A stretch of DNA of 64,000 nucleotides from Deinococcus sedimenti (lineage in GTDB: Bacteria > Deinococcota > Deinococci > Deinococcales > Deinococcaceae). Position numbers and translations under genes: made by a program. The DNA lies in contig NZ_BMQN01000010.1 of NCBI RefSeq assembly GCF_014648135.1, positions 1 to 64,000 of the forward strand, in the 5' to 3' direction. This document shows positions 11,722-20,700 of the stretch, one piece after another. The notes under the pieces are model-generated. The model made no database searches, had not been told where the DNA came from, and saw only the letters and a list, made by a program, of their open reading frames with translations. Position 1 is the stretch's first letter. Every line of letters starts with the position of its first letter.

Positions 11722-12358
11722 GGTTCGCGATGCCCTCGCGGATCGCGTACAGCGCCGCCTGCGTGCGGTTGTTCAGCTGCAGCTTCGTGAAAATCTCCGA
11801 CAGGCGGTTGCGGACCGTCTTTTCACTGATATCCAGCCGCAACGCGATGTCCTGATTCGAGAACCCCTGCGCCAGCAGCTTCAAGATCATCGTCTCGCGC
11901 TCGTTCAGGTCCGCGTGCTTCTCGCTGGGCAGCTCCTCGCGCTTGTCGCGGAAGTCATCCAGCACGTTCTGCGCCATCTCCGGGTCCAGGAGCGCCTCAC
12001 CGGCCGCCACGCGGCGGATCACGTCCAGCAGCGTCGCCGCGTCCGCGTCCTTCAGGACGTACCCGCGCGCCCCGGCCTTCACCGCCTCGAACACGTACCG
12101 GTCCTGACGGTACATCGTGATCATGATCACGCGGGCATTCGGGTCGATCTCCAGGATGCTCTGCGTGGCCTTCACGCCGTCCAGGTCCGGCATCTGGATG
12201 TCCATCAGGATCACGTCCGGATGCGTGTCCGCCGCGTACCGGATCGCCTCGCGGCCATTGGCGGCCTCGCCGATCACGCGCATCCCCTCGGACTCCAGCA
12301 GGCTGCGCAGCCCCTGACGGAACAGCGCGTGGTCATCAACGAGCAAGACGCGAATCAT
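11714..12358 (-). CDS. NarL/FixJ-type response regulator
   Basis: A 214-residue two-component transcription factor. The receiver domain has Asp8/Asp9, the phospho-acceptor Asp53 (ILMDIQMPD), the Thr of MITMYRQ, and Lys in YVLKDAD. The LuxR-type helix-turn-helix covers about 150-205 ([19 protein letters not shown] onward). No histidine kinase adjoins it, so the partner is elsewhere. It heads an operon with the zinc-ribbon protein and the beta-lactamase-like hydrolase. The -10 box at 12365-12370 suggests a leaderless message. Confidence 0.92.
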   Translation of the reverse strand: MIRVLLVDDHALFRQGLRSLLESEGMRVIGEAANGREAIRYAADTHPDVILMDIQMPDLDGVKATQSILEIDPNARVIMITMYRQDRYVFEAVKAGARGYVLKDADAATLLDVIRRVAAGEALLDPEMAQNVLDDFRDKREELPSEKHADLNERETMILKLLAQGFSNQDIALRLDISEKTVRNRLSEIFTKLQLNNRTQAALYAIREGIANLE

Positions 12359-12364
12359 GCCCCC

Positions 12365-12370
12365 AGTCTA
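12365..12370 (-). promoter_or_regulatory. Leaderless -10 box of the response-regulator operon
   Basis: Minus-strand TAGACT lies 6 nt before the ATG at 12358. Confidence 0.6.
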
Positions 12371-12441
12371 GGCCAGCCGCGCCCCCCACACCGGGAGGAA
12401 AGCCCCCATCCCCCCGCATGAGATTTGTCAGGTCAGCCCTG

Positions 12442-12447
12442 TACACT
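12442..12447 (+). promoter_or_regulatory. Leaderless -10 box
   Basis: TACACT lies 7 nt before GTG 12455 and supports that start over the ATG-like opening at 12425. Confidence 0.6.
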
Positions 12448-12454
12448 GCGAGGC

Positions 12455-12934
12455 GTGATCACCTGGTTCGATGCGCTGCTCGTGACCCTCTGGGCCGCCG
12501 TGACCGCCCTGGGCGCCCGGCGCGGCCTGAGCGGACTCGCCTGGGGCCTGGGCGGCGTCGCCGCCTGCTTCCTGGCCAACTCACTGAGCGGCAACGCCCT
12601 GATCGCCCTGATCATCAGCGTCCTGCTGGGCGTCGGGGCCGGTATCGCCATCACTCAACGCATTCAGAACCCGCTGGATCAACCCTGGCACCTGGGGGTC
12701 GGCGCGCTCGGCGGCTTCGCATTCGGCGGCGTGCTGATCGCCACCCTCGCCCTGAACTTCCCGCTGGACCTGCGCGTGGACGCCAAAGGCTCCCGCGGCG
12801 TGTACCCCTCCGAGAGCCTGCCGCCCGCCCTGTACACCGCCGTGCGCGGCAGCGCCCTTCAGAACGGCCTGCGCGGCGTGTGGGCCAGCAACTCCGCCCT
12901 GAAAACCCTGGTGATCCCCGACCAGACCCGCTGA
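12455..12934 (+). CDS. CvpA-like membrane protein
   Basis: A 159-residue protein. Three or four hydrophobic spans fill residues 1-100, with the [14 protein letters not shown] turn after the first span that resembles the CvpA (colicin V production) family. The C-terminal third is soluble and ends with PDQTR. The start is GTG, fixed by the -10 box. It is divergent from the response-regulator operon, separated by about 96 bp holding both promoters. The family assignment is tentative. Confidence 0.65.
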   Translation: MITWFDALLVTLWAAVTALGARRGLSGLAWGLGGVAACFLANSLSGNALIALIISVLLGVGAGIAITQRIQNPLDQPWHLGVGALGGFAFGGVLIATLALNFPLDLRVDAKGSRGVYPSESLPPALYTAVRGSALQNGLRGVWASNSALKTLVIPDQTR

Positions 12935-13194
12935 ACGCAACCTGAAACGCACGGGCTCCTCGCACAGCGGCTTTCAGGGGCACTGACAGCAGTGCCCAGT
13001 TCCAGCCTGGGGCCAACACCACACCTTTCAATTCCACCTCCAACCGCTGTTGTTGTCAGGTGGATGAGGTCGTGAGGGTAGCCCTCGTGACCTCTCCACT
13101 CTGCTATGAGGCCACCACGCACCCCCACCGAAACGAGCGGGGCGATAGGGGGCAGCCTCAGCCGGACTGCCCCCCGCCCCGAAAGTGCCTGGGG
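12935..13194. other. Intergenic stretch with hairpins
   Basis: No gene is seen. A GC-rich hairpin at about 13139-13184 (GGGGCG..GGGGGCAG paired with CTGCCCCC.GCCCC) lies after the EamA stop and may end that transcript, though it lacks a U-tract. Confidence 0.4.
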
Positions 13195-14115
13195 TCACTC
13201 GACCTGCACCGACGGCGTCTCGGCATGTGGCGCGTCGGCCCGCTGGCTCAGGACGGTCGCCACCACCACCAGCGCCCCACCCAGCGCACCCCGCCATCCC
13301 ACCTGCTCGCCAATCATCACGAAACTGAACGCCGTGGCCGTCACGGGCTCCAGCGCGTAGATCAGGCTCGCCTCGGCCGCGCTCACGCTCCGCTGACCGA
13401 TCGTCTGCAGCAGCGTCGTCGCCGCCGTGGCCGCCACCCCGAGGTACAGCAGCGGCCCCCACGCCGCCGCCGGGGGCAGGGCCACGGGACCGCTCAGCAG
13501 CATCCACACCAGCGCCAGGACCGTCACGCTCAGGACCTGCGCGGCCGTGAACGGCAACGCCGCGTGCCGGTCCGCCATGCGTTCCAGCGTCACGATGAAG
13601 CCCGCGTACGTCACGGCGCACGCCAGCGCCCACGCGTCCCCCCCCACCAGCGCCCCGCCCTCCCACGACAGCAGCGCCAGGCCCGCCACCGCCAGCGGCA
13701 GCGCCCCCCACAGCATGGGCGGCATGCGGCGACGCTGCGCGACGACCAGCCACAGCGGCACCAGCACCACACTCAGCGCCGTGAAGAACGCCGCGCGGTT
13801 CGCGGACGTGGACTGCAGCGCAATCGTCTGCGTGCCGTACCCCGCGATCAACCACGCGCCCAGCAGAAAACCGTCCCGCCACAGCTCCCTCTGCCGCCAC
13901 CCGTCCGGCCGACGCGCCGCGCCGTCACCCGCAGGCCGCAGTCGGCGCGTCCACACCACCAGGGGCAGCAGCGCCACTGACGCGATCAGGAACCGCCAGA
14001 AGATCAGATCCGCCGCGGGCAGCAGCTGCCCCAGCGTCTTGACCACCGCGAACGTACTGCCCCACAGGCAGGTCACCACGATCAGCAGGAGCACACCACG
14101 AGTACGGGCAGACAT
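13195..14115 (-). CDS. EamA/DMT-family metabolite exporter
   Basis: A 306-residue inner-membrane protein with about ten spans in two EamA halves. The first half has [14 protein letters not shown] and FLIASVAL. The second has the repeat with [20 protein letters not shown] and [12 protein letters not shown] near the end. The family exports amino acids, nucleosides or other small metabolites; the substrate cannot be told. The ATG at 14115 is chosen because TAGAAT lies 7 nt before it; a further 16 codons upstream would read through this box. Confidence 0.88.
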   Translation of the reverse strand: MSARTRGVLLLIVVTCLWGSTFAVVKTLGQLLPAADLIFWRFLIASVALLPLVVWTRRLRPAGDGAARRPDGWRQRELWRDGFLLGAWLIAGYGTQTIALQSTSANRAAFFTALSVVLVPLWLVVAQRRRMPPMLWGALPLAVAGLALLSWEGGALVGGDAWALACAVTYAGFIVTLERMADRHAALPFTAAQVLSVTVLALVWMLLSGPVALPPAAAWGPLLYLGVAATAATTLLQTIGQRSVSAAEASLIYALEPVTATAFSFVMIGEQVGWRGALGGALVVVATVLSQRADAPHAETPSVQVE

Positions 14116-14122
14116 GCCCGCG

Positions 14123-14128
14123 ATTCTA
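14123..14128 (-). promoter_or_regulatory. Leaderless -10 box of the EamA gene
   Basis: Minus-strand TAGAAT, 7 nt before ATG 14115. Confidence 0.55.
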
Positions 14129-14243
14129 GAGCGGAGCCCTTCGGGCCACCCGCCGCTGCCCACGGCCGCCCGGTCGGCCCTCCAGCCCGCACCGCGATCC
14201 CCCCGGACCCGGTATTGCAGAGGGATCGTGCTGGTTCAGTCGG

Positions 14244-17200
14244 TCAGCGGATCACGGTGCGGAAACACGCACTGCCCTGCTCTCCGACGGCCAGTGAACC
14301 CAGCGTCACCCGCAAGGTGCCCTGCCCGTACTGTCCCGCGGTGGTGCTCAGACTACCGGCATCGGTGTCCGCCGCGCTGCTCGTCAGGTACGTCGTCGCA
14401 CTGCGCGTCAACTTCACGCCACTGCCGGGGACGGCGGTCGGTTCCTGGTCGTATCCGTTCGTCTGCGCGGCGGTGTTCCCCGGTACGTCATCCGTCAGCA
14501 GGAAGTTCGGCAGGGCCACCCCACCGATGTTCTGGAAGGCGATGCAGTACTCCAGAACGTCACCGGGTAGGCCCCCAACAGCCGTCCCAACCGCTGACTT
14601 CTGGGTCACGTTCTGCACCGATTTGGTCAGCTTCGCCGCGATCATCTGTGTGGTCACTGCGTCGGTATTGTTGCTGGTGTTGGGCTCTGCGGTCATGGTG
14701 CTGACCGTGGCGGTGTTGGTCAGATTCCGCGCTGCCGCCGTGCTGACCAGTGTGGTCTCGTTGGGGGCACTGGCCGTCACGGTGATCGTCCGCGTGTCAC
14801 TGACCGCCAGGGTACCGAGCGTCCACGTCAGCGTCTGACCACTGACTGTGGCCGCGGGACTGCTACTGACGTACGTGAGTCCCACCGGAAGCGCATCGGT
14901 GACGGACACGGCGGTTGCTCCTCTGGGTCCGCTGTTGGTGACGGTCAGGGTATACACGATGGCATCGCCGCTTTTTGCGAAGGCGGCGCCCGCCTTGTCA
15001 ATGCTGAGGTCAGTCACGTCAGGGAGCGTGACGGGCGTCGCGGAGGGGGTATCACTGTTGGCCGTGGTGGGGACCGCGCTGCTGTTGGTGGAGGTGTCCG
15101 TGGCGAGCAGGTCGACCGGTGGAACCGGCGTTCCACTGACGAAGGTGTGCCCGGCATTGGCCGTACCGGCCGTGCTGGCGTACACCGTGTTGTTCTGCTG
15201 GGCGGTACTGGCAGGCACGCTGGCCGTGTCGGGGTAGGCAACCCGGACGGTGAAGGTCACGGTGGCGCTGGCTCCCGGCGCCAGTGAGCCGGAGCCGTTG
15301 AACAGGGCGAAATTGGATGTGCCGTCGAACGCTGACTGCGCCGTGAGCGTTCCGCTGGTCACGGTCGGCCCGGCCACAAGGCTCAGGGCAGGGGTGCCCG
15401 CGCTGAAGGTGGCCCTGAGGTTCTCCGTGACCTGCACATTCGGGTTGGTGACCGGGCCCGTGTTCTTGACCGTGACGGTGTAGGGCACGTCGAAGGTTCT
15501 GGTACTGATCGCCGTGACAGTCCCTGCGGATTTCACCACGTCCATCCGGTTGTCCGGAAAGACGCACGACGCTCCATCGGACTGACTGGCCTGAATGGCT
15601 GTCGCCAAGGCAGTGAAGGTCCCGTTGCTGGTGTTGATCAGACCGTAGGTTCCCCCGTTCTGGTAGGCGTACAGGGCGCCGCTGACGTCGAAGAAGGCAC
15701 TGCCTATGGCGTTGGTGGCGTTCACGGCGGCGAAGCTTCCCAGGGTGGTGGTTTGACCGTTCGCTACGTTGATCTTCAGGGCACCACCCGGCGACAGGAC
15801 GCCATACAGGAAACCATCCACCGGGTTGAAGGCCAGGTCAAAGATCGCAGTTGACTGAGTGAGCGTCAGCGGGGCCATCATGTTGGCTGCACCGCCCACA
15901 CTGGTGGGCAGCTGAATGCGGTACAGCGCTGTCTCTGCCCCTTGCTTGTGGATGTACATCACGCCGGCAGCGTCCACGGTCGCGGCCGCGATGTTGCCGC
16001 CGGCAGGCAAGGTGGTCGAGTAGAATTCGACCGCACCGTTGCGGCCCAGACGGTATAGCCGGTAGGGGGCGCCAGAGGTAAATGGAGTAATGTTCAGGGC
16101 ATAGAAGTAGCCGTCCGCATCATTGAATCCCAGCGCATTCAGGGGAGTGCCGAATCCAGTCGTCCACTGGGAGGTCCCTCCGGACGACAGGTTGCGCCGG
16201 TCCAGCAGGTACAGGTTGGAGGTGGTTCCGCTGGCGTCCACCCGCAGCTGGTAGAAGCGGGCGTCGCAACTGTAGGGCGTTCCAGCCGAAGTGACGGCGC
16301 TCGTGTCCGTGGCGGAGTTGTTGCCTGCATCCAAATCCGTGTGGGAATTTGGGGCCGTGACTGTCGCCGTGTTGGACAGCGTGCCGCTGGCGGAGGCCGA
16401 CACGGTGCCCTGAACGGTGTACGTGGCGGTGCCTCCGGCGGTCAGGGTGGAGGTGGTGGTGATGTTGTTGCCACTGCCCGAAGCAGCGGCGCAACTGCTC
16501 CCGCTGGAGGCCGCGCAGGTCCAGGTCACGCCCGTGATCGTGGCGGGAACGACATCGGTCAGGACAGCCCCGGGGACCGTGTTCTGCCCGGCATTCGTCA
16601 CCGTGATCGTGTAGGCGATGGGCCCGCCGGCGTAGGCCGTGGCGGAGTTATCGGTCTTGGTGATCTTCAGGTCCGTGGGTTGCGTGATGCTGACGTTGCG
16701 AATCTCGTGAAAGTTGGTCAGGCCGCCCGTGGACGCACCGAACCCCAGCTTCAGGGTGCTGGGCGCCGCGTACGCGTACGCGTAATTGTTGATGATGGTG
16801 GTCGGTGCATTCTGGCCGTTCGTGATCTGCACCGTGGTGCTGCGGTTGGGCTGGATGATCAGGCGGGCGTGCCGGAAATTAGAGCCAGTCTGCAACGGCC
16901 GAGTCGTGGTACCGGTGATGTCCAGCGTGAATGGAACCGCGGCGCCGGTCACGTACTGGTAATCGGTGGTCGCGGCGCCGTTGCCTGGTCCGCGGATAGC
17001 GACGGCGTCCTGGACGAAGCCGGGCCCCAGGGAGCGGCCTTCGGTCGGGTTTGAGTAGTTGCCGTACTCGTCGATGCCAATGCCGATAAATCCGTTGGCC
17101 ACTCCGGGAATGTCGCTGGGTACGGCGCCGGACGCTGCGGTCTTCTGCGCGTACCCGAGCGAACCGCCGAACGCCCCGATGCGTGGCGTGATGGTCGCGC

Positions 17201-17549
17201 CGTCGAACAGGAAGAAGCTGATGCCGTCTGCACCGCTGCCACCCCAGGACGCGAAGTCGAAATCCACCACGACACCCTGGGTGGCCGAAAACGCATTGTT
17301 CAGCAGGGCGTACCCGGTCTGGTTGTTGCCGTTGGTGGTCAGGCGGAGCCAGCCGTCGCCGCTGGCGTCGGCGCCACCACTTGTCAGGGTGGCGTTACCG
17401 CCCAACGTCCAGCCGGGCGCGGTGTTGGTCTTGAAGTTCTGCTGAACCGGAAAAGTGACCTGCGCCCCTGCCACACTGACGCCCAGCGCAGTCAGGGCCG
17501 TCAGCAGTCGGGGCAGGGAACGGGCTGAGCGGGATCGGGGTGAACTCAT
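14244..17549 (-). CDS. Large exported lectin-like and DUF11-repeat protein
   Basis: A 1101-residue exported protein. Residues 1-30 are a signal peptide (LLTALTALGVSVAGAQ). Residues about 30-265 resemble an L-type lectin-like domain (QGVVVDFDFASWGGSGADG, HARLIIQP). DUF11 modules follow at about 275-390 (LKITKTDNSATAYAGGPI). Then come a propeller-like region of about 250 residues with repeated LYRLGRNG, MYIHKQG and LYGVLS strands (DUF6923-like), and further DUF11 modules to the end (LSIDKAGAAFAKSGDAIVY). No sorting signal or transmembrane anchor is visible. GAGG precedes the ATG. Codon use looks less GC3-biased than in flanking housekeeping genes. A cell-surface or adhesive role is inference. 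Confidence 0.82.
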   Translation of the reverse strand: MSSPRSRSARSLPRLLTALTALGVSVAGAQVTFPVQQNFKTNTAPGWTLGGNATLTSGGADASGDGWLRLTTNGNNQTGYALLNNAFSATQGVVVDFDFASWGGSGADGISFFLFDGATITPRIGAFGGSLGYAQKTAASGAVPSDIPGVANGFIGIGIDEYGNYSNPTEGRSLGPGFVQDAVAIRGPGNGAATTDYQYVTGAAVPFTLDITGTTTRPLQTGSNFRHARLIIQPNRSTTVQITNGQNAPTTIINNYAYAYAAPSTLKLGFGASTGGLTNFHEIRNVSITQPTDLKITKTDNSATAYAGGPIAYTITVTNAGQNTVPGAVLTDVVPATITGVTWTCAASSGSSCAAASGSGNNITTTSTLTAGGTATYTVQGTVSASASGTLSNTATVTAPNSHTDLDAGNNSATDTSAVTSAGTPYSCDARFYQLRVDASGTTSNLYLLDRRNLSSGGTSQWTTGFGTPLNALGFNDADGYFYALNITPFTSGAPYRLYRLGRNGAVEFYSTTLPAGGNIAAATVDAAGVMYIHKQGAETALYRIQLPTSVGGAANMMAPLTLTQSTAIFDLAFNPVDGFLYGVLSPGGALKINVANGQTTTLGSFAAVNATNAIGSAFFDVSGALYAYQNGGTYGLINTSNGTFTALATAIQASQSDGASCVFPDNRMDVVKSAGTVTAISTRTFDVPYTVTVKNTGPVTNPNVQVTENLRATFSAGTPALSLVAGPTVTSGTLTAQSAFDGTSNFALFNGSGSLAPGASATVTFTVRVAYPDTASVPASTAQQNNTVYASTAGTANAGHTFVSGTPVPPVDLLATDTSTNSSAVPTTANSDTPSATPVTLPDVTDLSIDKAGAAFAKSGDAIVYTLTVTNSGPRGATAVSVTDALPVGLTYVSSSPAATVSGQTLTWTLGTLAVSDTRTITVTASAPNETTLVSTAAARNLTNTATVSTMTAEPNTSNNTDAVTTQMIAAKLTKSVQNVTQKSAVGTAVGGLPGDVLEYCIAFQNIGGVALPNFLLTDDVPGNTAAQTNGYDQEPTAVPGSGVKLTRSATTYLTSSAADTDAGSLSTTAGQYGQGTLRVTLGSLAVGEQGSACFRTVIR

Positions 17550-17656
17550 GGGCGGCCTCGCTTGGTGTGTGAAGGGCTGGGCTTGACATTTCATGGTGGC
17601 GGGCGCGGTCTTGCGCGGGCCTTACAGGGCGGTGGGACATCCGCCTGTGGACGTGC

Positions 17657-17698
17657 GAAAACGGGAGAGTGCGGCTCAGGCTGAGCCGACTCTCCCGT
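17657..17698 (-). terminator. Terminator between the barrel protein gene and the lectin-like gene
   Basis: Minus-strand stem ACGGGAGAGT-CGGCTCA paired with TGAGCCG-ACTCTCCCGT, followed by TTTTCG. It lies 11 nt after the stop at 17709 and implies that the lectin-like gene has its own promoter. Confidence 0.8.
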
Positions 17699-17708
17699 GG
17701 AGGGCGCC

Positions 17709-20700
17709 TCACTTGCCCAGGGTCTCGTCGAGGGTCAGGTCGAGTCGGATGTAGGCGCCCCGGCGGGTGTCGGGTCCGCCCAGGCCGGTGAAGCCCTGGG
17801 GGTTGTACCCGGCGGTGATCCAAGTGCCGGGCAGGGCGCGGTAGCTGGCTTCCAGGCCGTAGCCGAGCTGGGTGGTCTGGCTGCCGGGCTGGGTGATGAC
17901 GCGGCCCCAGGCGCCGACGCTGACGCGGTCGGTGACGTAGTAGGTGCCGTTCAGGCCGAGTTGCGCGGTGAAGCTGCCGGTGTCGTTCAGGAGGGTGCGG
18001 GTGTCGAGGGCGGCGCGGACGGCCCAGGTGGGCTGTCGGTATTCGGCGGCGAGGTTGCTGCTCAGTTCGGGTTGGTTGCCGGCGAGGGTGCCGTTGACGT
18101 AGCGGACGCTGCCCAGGGCGTTGACGGTGCGGTTGCGGTAGGCGAAGCCCAGCGCGGCGCGCTGGCCGTTCTTGCCGGCGCCGAATTCGACGAGGCCGTC
18201 GGCGGTCAGGGTGAGGTGGTCGCTGAGGCTGCCGCTGATGCCGCCGCGCAGGACGACGCCGAATCCCTTGTTGGTGTAGGTGAGGTCGGCGCCGGTGGTG
18301 GCGCTGAGGGTCTGGGTTTTGTAGTTCAGGTCGAGGCCGGCGCCGAGTTCGGGGGTGCGGGTCTGGAGGTCGTAGGTGGCGCTGGCGCGGACGCCGGCGG
18401 TGAGCTGGGTGGTGAGGGGGACGGTGGTGGTGACGCCGAAACGGGCGCGGTTGCCCTGGCCGCTGGCGGTGGGCAGGTCGTAGGCGACCTGGTAGTTGGC
18501 GCTGCCGACGCGGGTGTCGAGGGTGAGGGTGGCGCGCTGGCCGGTTTTCCAGTTGATCTCGTCGGTCAGGCCGAGGGTGATGGCGTCGGTGACGGCGTAG
18601 CGGGTGCTGATGGTGGTGATGGGGTCGAGGTTCCCTCCGGCGCTGCCGGTGAGGGGTTGGGTGTGGGTGAGGTCCACGTCGAAGGGGGCCTTGTGGTACC
18701 CGGCGCTGAGGACGGCGCCGAGGCCGTACTGGTCGCCGTAGGCGTATTTCAGGCCGGCGCCGACGCTGAAGGGGGCGGCGCGGTAGTCGGCGCGGGCGGT
18801 GACGCTGCCGCCCTGCGTGTCGGTGGGGGCGGTGCCCAGGGTGTTGTGGTAGTCGGCCTGGACGCTGTTGCTGAGCTGGGTGGTGTGCTGGGTGCTGAGG
18901 GTGGCGCTGGCGGTCAGGCCGGGGGTGATGGGCGCCAGGCCCTGGTAGTGGCCGTCCTGGTAGCGGACGCGGGCCTGGATGGCGCTGCTGCCGAGTTTGG
19001 TGCTGAAGTCGGCGCTGGCCTGCAGGCCGCCGGCGTAGGCGAGGAGGCCGTCGGTGCGGGTGGTGCCGTTGTCGTAGGTGGCGCGGGCGCCAGTGGTGAC
19101 GGTGCCGTCCAGGCTGACGGCGGCCACGCCGACGCTGACCTGTTCGGTCTGGTATTTGACCTGGGCGCCGTAGGCGAGGGTGCGCTGCGCGAGGGGGTTG
19201 TTGAGGCGGTAGGTGGCCTGCACGCGGATGTCGTTGCCTGCGGGGTCGAGGTCGTCGAGGGCGCGGGCGAGGGTGATGATGCCGGTGCGGTGGTCGAGGA
19301 TGTAGTCGACGTTGCGCTGCAGGGTGACCTGACGCAGGACCTTTCCGGTGTCGCGTTCCAGGGTGGTGACGATCAGGGTGTCGCTGCCGGGGGCGATGTC
19401 GCCGCGGGTGAGGCGCAGCAGACGGGTGCGTTCGGGGGTCAGGGTGTCCTGGGCGCGGTCTTCGGGGACGAGGGCGACGAAGCCGCTGACCTGGGGGGTG
19501 CTCTTGCTGGTGACGGTCAGTGCGGTGAGCTGCTCGCCGACGGGCAGGACGTCGATGGGGAGGCTGCTGGTGCGGTACTCGGCGCGGAAGCTGGGGTGGT
19601 CGTAGCGGATGGCGACCGGGTCGATGCCCTGCAGGGGGGTGGTCTGGGTGCTGGCGTCTCCGAAGGTGGAGAAGCGGCGCAGGGTGTCCTGCTCGGTGGG
19701 CAGGCCGTTTCTGTCGGCCGCGACGTACAGTTTGCCGCCGGCCAGGGGGCCTTCGTAGGTGGCGCGGGCCTGCCAGGTCAGGTCGTCGGCAACGTTCAGC
19801 TGTCCGTCGAGGGCCAGGGTGGCGCTGAGCAGGCCCACGCCGACGCGGCTGCTACCGGGGGTCACGTCGAAGGTGTAGGGCCTGACGTCCTGTCCCTGGA
19901 TGATCTGAAGTTTCAGGGTGGTAGGCGTGGACTGGGGCTGCAGGGTCAGTTCGCCTTCGCCGTTCTGCAGGGGCAGGGTGTAGGTGCCGGTGGCGCTGTT
20001 GGCACCGCCCTGGATGGGGTCGATGGTGCTGCGGAGGGTGACGCTGTCCTGGGTGGTCAGGTTGCCGCTGGCGTCGAGCGTGCGGACCTTCAGGCGCAGG
20101 GGGCTGGCGCCGTCGGCGGTCAGGTTGATGGGCGTGATCTCGATGCGGGTGGTCGCGCCGACGAGGTGCACGGTGACGGTGTCGGGGCCGAGGTGCAGGG
20201 TGTTCGCGCCGGGTTTCAGGGGCACGCCGATGAAGGTCAGGCGGCGGATGCCCTGGCCGGGGTCGGTGGTGGTCTCGCCGATGCGGTCCTCGCCGACGGG
20301 CTGTCCGTTCACCAGCAGGTTCACGGGACCGTCGAGTGGGACTTCCACGGTGACGTTGATGCGGTCGCGGATGCGGATCAGGGTGCCCTGCAGGGGGAAT
20401 TTGATGGCGCCGGCGTTTTCGGTCGGGGCGGCCTGGTCACTGGTCAGGGTGCGGGCGGCGTTCAGGTCCGCGTCGTTCAGGCGGCCCTGCAGAACCTCAC
20501 TGCGGTCGCCGGTGAAGCGCGCCAGCAGGGCCGGGGCGGGCAGTTCGGCCAGCGGGCCGCTGTGGGTCAGGTCGTAGGTGACGGTGCCGCGCAGGGCCGC
20601 GCCGGTCAGGCGGGCGGGGCCGGGCAGGGTCCAGTACAGGGTGCCGCTGGCGCCCCGGCGGGGGTCGGGCAGGGGCGCGCCGTTCAGGCGGGCGCTGCCG

